Assembly: GCA_964528535.1 (NCBI GenBank)
Contig: CAZGSQ010000040.1
Coordinates: 1-29,574 of the forward strand
From: CAINVV01 sp964528535
Lineage (GTDB): Bacteria > Bacteroidota > Bacteroidia > Bacteroidales > Prolixibacteraceae
Reading direction: 5' to 3'
DNA: 29,574 nt
How positions within the stretch are numbered: the first letter of the stretch is position 1; each line of letters starts with the position of its first letter. The notes below the pieces were generated by a model that saw nothing but the letters and a program-made list of their open reading frames with translations, was not told the DNA's origin and did no database searches. The position numbers and the translations under genes were made by a program. This document shows positions 23,496 to 29,574 of the stretch, piece after piece.

Positions 23496-25328
23496 GTGGA
23501 TACCTACACCAAAAGAAAATACTTGTTGATTGGACTATTCAGTCTTGTAGCACTGATCATGATCTCACGGTTATTTTACATCCAGGTCATCGACTCTTCC
23601 TACAAGATCTCTGCAAACAGCAATGTCTTGAGAAGACAAATCAACTACCCAGCGAGAGGCCTCGTTTACGACCGCAACCACAAACTTATCGTTTACAACC
23701 AGGCTGCATACGATGTTTTGGTGACCCCGAAAGAGATGAAGCCTTTCGACACACTTGCATTTTGCAGAATTGTTGGCGTCGAAAAAGCCGAGCTTGCTTC
23801 CGAAATAAAAAAGGCCCGAAGCTACTCCATGTGGAAACCTTCCGCAATTATCAAACAGCTATCCTCCCACACTTATGCATCCCTGCAGGAACAACTTTTT
23901 AAATACCCGGGATTTTACATCCAGGCACGTACATTGAGACAATATCCTGCAACCATTGCTTCACATATTCTGGGATATGTTGGAGAAGTGGACCAAAAGA
24001 AAGTAGACGACGACCGGTACTACGAAAGTGGCGACTACATCGGGAAATCGGGTATTGAACAGGCTTACGAGAATGAATTAAGGGGTGTCAAAGGAATATC
24101 CTACATGATGGTAGATGTCCACAACCGGGTAAAAGGCTCGTTCGAAGGTGGGAAAATGGACACTTCCGCTGTAATCGGCAAAAATCTGATCTCAACACTA
24201 CATGCCGATCTTCAAACCTATGGAGAACGATTGTTGGCTGGCAAAGTGGGGAGCATAGTCGCCATCGAACCCGCTACGGGCGAAATCATGATACTGGCCA
24301 GTTCTCCCTCATTCGACCCCGGAATGTTTGTTGGACGTGAAAGGACAAAAAATTATTTCAGACTATTGAATGATCCGTTAAAACCGATGCTCAACAGGGC
24401 CATCACCTCCTCCTACCCGCCTGGTTCTACCTTTAAGGTGGCAAATGCAATCATCGGGCTCGAGGAAGGGTTGCTTGGACCAGACATCCGCTATTCTTGC
24501 AGCGGTCCAAGATCTGCCCCAATCAAATGTACCCACAACCACGAAACCCCGCTTCCCCTTGTAAGTGCCATACGCGAATCATGCAACTCCTATTTCTTTC
24601 AGGCTTTCAGGGCTACCATCAACAAATATCCAACTTCAGAAGAGGGATTCGAAGCCTGGCGTGATCATCTCATGGATCTGGGTATCGGACAACGAATTGG
24701 TGGTGACCTCTTTGCAGAAACAGCAGGAAATGTTCCCAAGACCTCCTATTACGATCGCTTTTTTGGAAAAGGACACTGGAATGTGATGACCATCCGATCA
24801 CTGTCTATTGGGCAAGGCGAATTGTTGCTTACTCCGCTTCAATTGGCCAACATGGTCTCTGTCATTGCAAACAAAGGATATTACATTGCTCCTCATGTGG
24901 TTCGAAGTATTCAGGATTTTGATCGTTCAGAACGTGTACTCTCCTTCGACAAACATGTGACAAAGGCCAATCCATACCTCTTTCAAGTGATCGCCGATGG
25001 GATGGAAAAAGTGGTTGAAGCAGGCACTGCCCGGCTTGTAGCCAAAGTTGACGGAATTGCAATCTGCGGGAAAACAGGTACAATTCAAAACCCCCATGGG
25101 GCCGCACACTCTGCTTTTGTGGCATTCGCACCCAAAGATGATCCGAAAATAGCCATATGCGTCTATGTCGAAAATGGTGTGTGGGGAGCCCGATATGCCG
25201 CTCCTATCGCGAGTTTGATCATCGAAAAATATCTCAACGACTCCATCTCACCGAAAAGAAAACCGCTCGAATCAAGCATGCTCAGTGCCAATCTGATTTC
25301 GGCAATGCATCTGTCGGGAGGGGACTGA
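23496..25328 (+). CDS. mrdA: Penicillin-binding protein 2 (elongation-specific transpeptidase)
   Basis: A 610-residue class B penicillin-binding protein that cross-links peptidoglycan during rod elongation. It has one N-terminal membrane anchor (about 9-30), a non-catalytic pedestal domain (about 48-220), then the transpeptidase with SxxK at 311-314 (Ser311 nucleophile in PPGSTFK), SxN at 362-364 (SCN) and KTG at 526-528. The start is GTG 23496, which gives the expected MDTYTKRKYLLIG N-terminus; no in-frame ATG lies near it. A four-codon frame ATG-AAC-ATT-CGA-TAA at 23479-23493 ends two bases before the GTG. The 96-base space after mreD contains degenerate CCTTTAAC/CCTTTAGC words (23431-23456). 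It works with RodA, encoded next. Confidence 0.96.
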   Translation: MDTYTKRKYLLIGLFSLVALIMISRLFYIQVIDSSYKISANSNVLRRQINYPARGLVYDRNHKLIVYNQAAYDVLVTPKEMKPFDTLAFCRIVGVEKAELASEIKKARSYSMWKPSAIIKQLSSHTYASLQEQLFKYPGFYIQARTLRQYPATIASHILGYVGEVDQKKVDDDRYYESGDYIGKSGIEQAYENELRGVKGISYMMVDVHNRVKGSFEGGKMDTSAVIGKNLISTLHADLQTYGERLLAGKVGSIVAIEPATGEIMILASSPSFDPGMFVGRERTKNYFRLLNDPLKPMLNRAITSSYPPGSTFKVANAIIGLEEGLLGPDIRYSCSGPRSAPIKCTHNHETPLPLVSAIRESCNSYFFQAFRATINKYPTSEEGFEAWRDHLMDLGIGQRIGGDLFAETAGNVPKTSYYDRFFGKGHWNVMTIRSLSIGQGELLLTPLQLANMVSVIANKGYYIAPHVVRSIQDFDRSERVLSFDKHVTKANPYLFQVIADGMEKVVEAGTARLVAKVDGIAICGKTGTIQNPHGAAHSAFVAFAPKDDPKIAICVYVENGVWGARYAAPIASLIIEKYLNDSISPKRKPLESSMLSANLISAMHLSGGD

Positions 25329-25423
25329 CAAGGCCAAGTGCTAAAGTAAAACGGAGGGCATGAGATTCTGTTTAAATAATAGGAAGAAATTGGTAAAGAA
25401 GAAAAAAACAAAGTTTCCCAATG

Positions 25424-25455
25424 GCTAACAGCTAACTGCTAATAGCTAATAGCTT
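25424..25455. repeat. GCTAAYW heptamer array abutting the rodA start
   Basis: Four heptamers follow each other exactly: GCTAACA, GCTAACT, GCTAATA, GCTAATA (25424-25451), then GCTT, which touches the ATG at 25456. The array fills the whole ribosome-binding region. The period of seven is the same as in the arrays at 12224 and 18079, with a different word. Confidence 0.85.
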
Positions 25456-26892
25456 ATGAGTGAATCGATGAAGAGTAACAACAACATATTGCTAAATTTG
25501 GATTGGATCACGATCCTTATCTATCTGACCATGGTCATGATGGGATGGGTCAACATCTACGCTGCGGTATACAGCGAAGAGCACCAAAGTATCCTTGATC
25601 TCGGTCAACAATATGGGAAGCAATTAATCTGGATTTTTGCCGGAATCTTTCTGGCGATCTGCGTATTGATTGTAGATAGTAAATTTTATGTTGCCTTTGC
25701 CTACCACATCTATGCCCTCATTATTTTCTTACTGGTTGCAGTCTTGTTCTTTGGCCGTGAGGTCAATGGCGCCAGAGCCTGGTTTGAGGTGGGTGGCGTT
25801 GCGCTCCAACCTGCAGAGTTGGGAAAATTTGCAACAAGTCTGGCCATTGCCAAATACATGAGCCAGTTTAATTTTAAAATGGGCAGGACGAAATCATATT
25901 TTGTGCTTGGTGCCTTAATGTTCTTACCTGCTATCTTAATCTTATTGCAGAATGACACAGGATCAGCTCTTGTCTTTGTCATCTTTTTTCTCGTCTTCTA
26001 CCGGGAAGGACTCCCCGACATCATCTTGATCGGAGGATTTACTGCCATTGTCTTGTTCATTCTGTCGCTCTTGTGGACGCAACTTCAGATCCTCATTCTG
26101 CTGCTATTCGTTTCACTGATCTTGTTGACAATTTTGCGACAAAGCTACAAAGACGGTCTGATAGGATCAATAATTGTATCACTGCTTTACGCAGTCCTAT
26201 TCGGCCTAAAAAATTTGATAGGGTTTGATGCCACCCCATTTCAATTGCTGGTTCTGACATCAGCCATTGCCATCCTACTCTTTATCGCTTATGGATTGAA
26301 GGCCCACATCCGGCAGGCATGGTTTGTACTCCTCTTTTTCATCTTCTCGATAGGAATCTCGATGTCAGTCAATTACTTTTATAGAAATGTATTGGAACCC
26401 CACCATCGTGACAGAATTGACAACCTCCTTGGACTAAAAAATGACTTGTTAAAAGCAGGTTACAATGTGCACCAATCCAAAATTGCCATCGGATCGGGGG
26501 GTATCATTGGCAAAGGCTTCCTGAAAGGCACACAGACCAAATACAATTTCGTACCGGAACAAAGTACCGACTTTATCTTCTGTACAGTAGGAGAAGAGTG
26601 GGGATTCGCAGGAACTTCTGTAGTAATTCTTCTTTTTCTGACATTGCTGATAAGACTGATCTATTTAGCTGAACGACAACGCTCTGCCTTCAGTAGAATA
26701 TACGGCTATGGAGTAGCCTGTATCCTCTTCTTTCACATCATGATCAACATCTCAATGACAATCGGCCTGGCTCCTGTCATTGGTATTCCCCTGCCCTTCT
26801 TCAGCTATGGCGGATCAAGTTTGTGGTCCTTTACAGTTTTGTTGTTTATTTTTATCAGGCTGGATGCCAGTAGAACGAAGAATCTCCGCTAA
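25456..26892 (+). CDS. rodA: SEDS peptidoglycan glycosyltransferase RodA
   Basis: A 478-residue polytopic membrane enzyme that polymerises lipid II into glycan strands together with PBP2. Family signatures include REVNGARAWFEVGGVALQPAELGK (101-124), LLQNDTGSALVF (163-174), the extracellular loop KYNFVPEQSTDFIF (362-375) with the expected catalytic Asp372, and PLPFFSYGGSSLW near the C-terminus. It is about 100 residues longer than E. coli RodA because of additional hydrophobic segments between about residues 195 and 305; I believe this is common to Bacteroidota RodA. ATG 25456 and the in-frame ATG 25468 (MKSNNN) are both possible starts; the second fits homologues well, and neither has a Shine-Dalgarno. 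It is the last gene of the elongation cluster. Confidence 0.95.
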   Translation: MSESMKSNNNILLNLDWITILIYLTMVMMGWVNIYAAVYSEEHQSILDLGQQYGKQLIWIFAGIFLAICVLIVDSKFYVAFAYHIYALIIFLLVAVLFFGREVNGARAWFEVGGVALQPAELGKFATSLAIAKYMSQFNFKMGRTKSYFVLGALMFLPAILILLQNDTGSALVFVIFFLVFYREGLPDIILIGGFTAIVLFILSLLWTQLQILILLLFVSLILLTILRQSYKDGLIGSIIVSLLYAVLFGLKNLIGFDATPFQLLVLTSAIAILLFIAYGLKAHIRQAWFVLLFFIFSIGISMSVNYFYRNVLEPHHRDRIDNLLGLKNDLLKAGYNVHQSKIAIGSGGIIGKGFLKGTQTKYNFVPEQSTDFIFCTVGEEWGFAGTSVVILLFLTLLIRLIYLAERQRSAFSRIYGYGVACILFFHIMINISMTIGLAPVIGIPLPFFSYGGSSLWSFTVLLFIFIRLDASRTKNLR

Positions 26893-26936
26893 ACAAAGTA
26901 CCCTGAAGGTTTTGAAAACCTTCAGGGTACTTTGTT
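26892..26936. terminator. Perfect 22-bp inverted repeat, bidirectional terminator
   Basis: The sequence 26892-26913 is the exact reverse complement of 26915-26936, centred on G26914. The stem includes GTACCCTGAAGG/CCTTCAGGGTAC and is flanked by AACAAA and TTTGTT, so a U-rich end is present for transcripts in both directions. It starts in the rodA stop codon and ends two bases before the stop codon of the convergent redox gene. Confidence 0.88.
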
Positions 26937-26938
26937 CG

Positions 26939-27781
26939 TCAATACTCTTCGGCAGGAATCAGATTCAACTCCTCCTTACTGAAAACCGGTCCATCCTTGC
27001 AGATATACAACTTCCCGACATTGCATCGACCGCATTTGCCAACACCACATTTCATCCTGTTTTCAAGGGTGGTATATACCTGATCATCTCTGAAACCTAG
27101 CTTCTCCAGAACAGGGAAAGTGAATTTGATCATGATTGGCGGACCACACACAATGGCAATGGTATTCTCTGCAATTGGGGCAACTTTTTCAACAATGGCA
27201 GGCACAAATCCAACCTCCCCTTTCCAATCCGCTGTTTGGCCGCCCGGATCCACGGTGGTGACCATTTTTACATCCGGACGATCTTCCCATTGCTTAAGTT
27301 CTGCTTTGTATACCAGGTCGTTGACAGTTTTTGCACCATAAATGATGGTAATATCTTTGAAATTCTCACGTAGATCCAAGGCATTCCAAATCACGCAACG
27401 CATTGGTGGCAAGGCTATGCCTCCTGCAATAAAGACCAGATTTTTGCCCTTCCAATCGTCCATTGGAAATGTATTTCCGTAAGGTCCGCGAAAACCCATG
27501 GTGCTTCCCTCTTCCAGAGATGCCAACCCCGAAGTTACCCTTCCCGTATCCCTGAAGGTGCATTCAATGTATCCTTTTCTGGTTGGCGAAGAGGCAATGC
27601 AAAATGTAGACTCTCCGTCACCAAAGGCAGAGTACTCACCAAATTGACCCGCCTTGAAATCAAAGGCGGCAGCCTCTGCATCATTTTGAAATTTCAATCT
27701 GAACGTTTTTACTCCGGGAGCCTCTTTGGTCACCTTTTCAATCGTCATCAGGTAAGGTAAGTAAGTATTTTGATCGCTCAT
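26939..27781 (-). CDS. FAD/NAD(P)-binding oxidoreductase subunit with [2Fe-2S] site (FlxA / hydrogenase gamma-like)
   Basis: A 280-residue cytoplasmic flavoprotein of the ferredoxin-NADP reductase group. The FAD-binding barrel (about 8-105) ends with GFRGPYGN (97-103), and the nucleotide domain has VFIAGGIALPPMR (116-128) and VCGPPIMIKF (211-220). At the C-terminus, cysteines 245, 250, 253 and 261 (CGVGKCGRCNVGKLYIC) should hold a [2Fe-2S] cluster, as in PyrK and sulfhydrogenase gamma subunits. It would pass electrons between NAD(P)H and the iron-sulfur partners encoded just upstream. The ATG at 27781 overlaps the upstream TGA in ATGA, so the two are translationally coupled. I infer FlxA-like from the three-gene context; hydrogenase gamma (HydG-type) is the main alternative. 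Confidence 0.85.
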   Translation of the reverse strand: MSDQNTYLPYLMTIEKVTKEAPGVKTFRLKFQNDAEAAAFDFKAGQFGEYSAFGDGESTFCIASSPTRKGYIECTFRDTGRVTSGLASLEEGSTMGFRGPYGNTFPMDDWKGKNLVFIAGGIALPPMRCVIWNALDLRENFKDITIIYGAKTVNDLVYKAELKQWEDRPDVKMVTTVDPGGQTADWKGEVGFVPAIVEKVAPIAENTIAIVCGPPIMIKFTFPVLEKLGFRDDQVYTTLENRMKCGVGKCGRCNVGKLYICKDGPVFSKEELNLIPAEEY

Positions 27782-28788
27782 TGTTTTGCTATTGAGGTGA
27801 TATGTTCCAAAATATTCATATCCACCGGACATGATCGGGAACAGCGTCCGCATCCGGTACATCCAACGACACTCAACCGCTCAGGCATGTAGGAAAATTT
27901 ATGCAACAATCGCTGGCGCCAGCGCTGACTCTGATGTTCCCGTGGATTATGTCCTGAAGTATGTAGGGTAAACAAAGAGAGACCACAGGCATCCCAGCAA
28001 CGGATTCGCCTTCCCTTGGAGCCATGAACATCTTCCTGAATATCAAAACAGGCACAAGTCGGACAAACAAAAGCACATGCTCCGCATCCAATGCACCGTT
28101 CCGATTGCTCCTTCCAAATGGTACTGTTAAATGCCAGGTTCAATTTGGCATTGACCTCCTCTAAACTGAACTTAACAGGAAGGTCTACCAGGTATTGCTC
28201 CTTTTCTTCACCCCTGTCTGCCTCAAAAGCAGAAGTGCACAAAGCGGACAAGACTTCACCTTTGGTTGTAAGTATCTCTGCAATTGCTCCTCCATCAGGA
28301 AGAATAGTCAGCTGAATATCACTTCCTGCAGTATTCCCCGGACTTCCCTTCACACTGGTACAGAAGCAGCTTTCATCGGCAATGGCACAACTGAAGGAGA
28401 CGATAGTGGTCTTCAAGAGATGGGCATTGTGGAGTTTATCCGGGCTGTCCCAGTTAAAAATTGCAGACAATGGCTTAAATCCGGCAGCGTCGCAGGGATG
28501 TACTTTCCAGAGTACAGTTTCTGGAACGCTATCTGGGTTGAAGTCTGTCAGACTGACTTTCCCATTCATTTTTTCGTACGAAAAAAGTACTTCCGCTTTG
28601 GGATAAACAGAGGCTTTTACCGATTGAGTCGTCTGGACATATTCGCCGGCAACTTCACCAAGAGTCTTAACCAACTTAAAATCGATTTGTCCCCGCGAAT
28701 TAACAGGCGCATAGACTCTTTTACCACTGTCAACAATGGATTTGAACCACTGTTCTATGCCATCTTTGCTGATGTATTTCTTTTCCAT
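27778..28788 (-). CDS. 4Fe-4S dicluster protein (FlxB / sulfhydrogenase beta-like)
   Basis: A 336-residue iron-sulfur protein. A roughly 225-residue N-terminal region contains HPCDAAGF (97-104) and DESCFCTS (138-145), and two ferredoxin-type motifs follow: C232xxC235xxC238xxxC242P and C310xxC313xxC316xxxC320P. Between them lie RCWDACGLSLFTLHTSGHNPR and the phrase SQRWRQRLLHKF, both typical of the beta subunits of sulfhydrogenases and of FlxB-type proteins. It should relay electrons between the flavin subunit downstream (4-base overlap) and the protein upstream (5-base spacer). AAGAAG just before its ATG may act as a ribosome binding site. The family is well supported; whether its terminal partner is a hydrogenase or a heterodisulfide reductase lies outside the window. 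Confidence 0.85.
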   Translation of the reverse strand: MEKKYISKDGIEQWFKSIVDSGKRVYAPVNSRGQIDFKLVKTLGEVAGEYVQTTQSVKASVYPKAEVLFSYEKMNGKVSLTDFNPDSVPETVLWKVHPCDAAGFKPLSAIFNWDSPDKLHNAHLLKTTIVSFSCAIADESCFCTSVKGSPGNTAGSDIQLTILPDGGAIAEILTTKGEVLSALCTSAFEADRGEEKEQYLVDLPVKFSLEEVNAKLNLAFNSTIWKEQSERCIGCGACAFVCPTCACFDIQEDVHGSKGRRIRCWDACGLSLFTLHTSGHNPREHQSQRWRQRLLHKFSYMPERLSVVGCTGCGRCSRSCPVDMNILEHITSIAKQ

Positions 28789-28793
28789 GCTTC

Positions 28794-29574
28794 TTATCGT
28801 ATAAATTGCTCCCTGTCATCGAGTTTCCAGGTAGAAAGGGCATTCCCTTTTTTGGCAGGTAAACCCGGAGTGTATCCGAATTCAGGAGCCATATCTTCCA
28901 TCATTTTTCTCGTAATCAAATCAATTGGAATTCCTACCGGACAAGCATCGCCGCAAGCTCCGCATGCAGTGCAGCGACCGACCATGTGCATGGCCCTGTT
29001 GATATGCCACTCCATATTGGCCAATGGTGCCGGCCAGGGATTGATCCATTGCGGACGGTTCACTTCTACCACACATTTGGTACAATAGCAAAGTGGACAA
29101 GCCGAGCGGCAAGCATAACATTTAAAACAATGCGACATCTCCTCCAACCAGAACTTCCAGCGTTCCTCCCGGCTCATTCCTTCAATTTTTGAAAGAATAT
29201 CCTGTTCCCGCTCACCACGCTTCAGTTCAAACTGTTGCACATAAGTCGAAATCTCTTCAAAAGTCACGAATTCTCTCAATTCTCCGCCAAGATCTACAGT
29301 TAATACCAGTAGTTTTTCTTCACTCAGCTGATTCTCTACATACAATTGTAAAATACTCCGCAAGGTGGAGATAGAGGCAGTTACAGCAATGCGATCCTTA
29401 CCAACCAACTCCTTCTTGGTAAGGTATACCGCTAAATTATGAAAACAACGGCTATCGAAAATTAGTTTATCTGCACTCTCAGCGGACCGGCAAAAAAGCG
29501 GTCGTGGTCTTTTGGTTCCCTCTTCAAACCCAATGACCAGGCTAACACTGCCATCAGCGAGCAAGGCGGCTGCT
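28794..29574 (-). CDS. 4Fe-4S dicluster protein (FlxC-like), N-terminus beyond the window
   Basis: The frame is open to the right edge, so about 259 residues are visible and probably only a short N-terminus is missing. The visible start, AAALLADGSVSLVIGFEEG, fits the first strand of such proteins. After an N-terminal domain of roughly 130 residues come a cysteine cluster CFKCYACRSACPLCYCTKC and a second ferredoxin motif CTACGACGDACPVGIPIDL, each suited to a [4Fe-4S] cluster. The pairing of a CYACR...CYC cluster with a CGAC...CPVGI cluster is what I associate with FlxC/HdrC-related electron carriers. It is the most upstream visible gene of a minus-strand operon; its stop is five bases before the start of the next gene. 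The promoter and earlier genes are not visible. Confidence 0.75.
   Translation of the reverse strand, partial: AAALLADGSVSLVIGFEEGTKRPRPLFCRSAESADKLIFDSRCFHNLAVYLTKKELVGKDRIAVTASISTLRSILQLYVENQLSEEKLLVLTVDLGGELREFVTFEEISTYVQQFELKRGEREQDILSKIEGMSREERWKFWLEEMSHCFKCYACRSACPLCYCTKCVVEVNRPQWINPWPAPLANMEWHINRAMHMVGRCTACGACGDACPVGIPIDLITRKMMEDMAPEFGYTPGLPAKKGNALSTWKLDDREQFIR

Noticed and set aside
26939..27781. Dihydroorotate dehydrogenase electron-transfer subunit PyrK
   Set aside because: The fold and C-terminal cysteines are similar, but no pyrD is adjacent and the neighbouring dicluster proteins point to a hydrogenase- or Flx-type module.

Overview
The window looks like a chromosomal segment of an anaerobic or facultative member of the Bacteroidota (probably Bacteroidia; the order cannot be fixed from sequence alone). 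The signs are the gene order purH-mreB-mreC-mreD-mrdA-rodA, a paired topoisomerase IV operon followed by shikimate kinase, TAnnTTTG-type -7 promoter words instead of TATAAT boxes, few clear Shine-Dalgarno sites, secreted glycoside hydrolases, and intergenic regions full of short degenerate tandem words. These points combine what is visible with my knowledge of the phylum; no database search was run.

Layout. Positions 1-3552 (+) hold the end of a membrane protein (probably an ABC-2 permease), an unrecognised 145-residue protein, a VOC/glyoxalase-fold protein, an exported nitroreductase-fold protein and an exported alpha/beta hydrolase. An Nramp metal transporter lies on the minus strand at 3687-4958. 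Positions 5156-10182 (+) hold two exported carbohydrate enzymes, a GH13 alpha-amylase-family protein and a GH78 alpha-L-rhamnosidase. They are separated by a 464-base non-coding stretch with a REP-like repeat array and an apparently dispersed element. Positions 10393-15559 (+) are parE-parC-aroK. Positions 15636-19356 alternate an FtsX-type permease (-), rsmA/ksgA (+) and a MacB/FtsX-type permease (-). Positions 19430-26892 (+) are purH and the rod-shape module mreB-mreC-mreD-mrdA-rodA, closed by a perfect 22-bp inverted repeat. Positions 26939-29574 (-) carry three tightly coupled redox genes, the last running off the window.

How the genes work together. MreB filaments, MreC/MreD, the transpeptidase PBP2 (mrdA) and the glycosyltransferase RodA form one peptidoglycan elongation machine, here apparently cotranscribed with the final purine-synthesis enzyme. 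ParE and ParC form topoisomerase IV. The minus-strand redox genes encode an FAD/NAD(P)-binding subunit with a [2Fe-2S] site and two proteins with paired [4Fe-4S] motifs. The set resembles FlxA/FlxB/FlxC of flavin oxidoreductase-heterodisulfide reductase complexes, or hydrogenase-linked NAD(P)H modules; the partner genes that would decide lie beyond the right edge.

The most unusual signals are outside the genes: a 61-bp-period array of a REP-like core (7106-7288) with a related copy at 2503-2557, the heptamer TATGAGT repeated directly behind two different stop codons (12224 and, on the minus strand, 18105), and a heptamer array touching the rodA start codon. I found no CRISPR array, tRNA, rRNA, integrase or intact insertion sequence.
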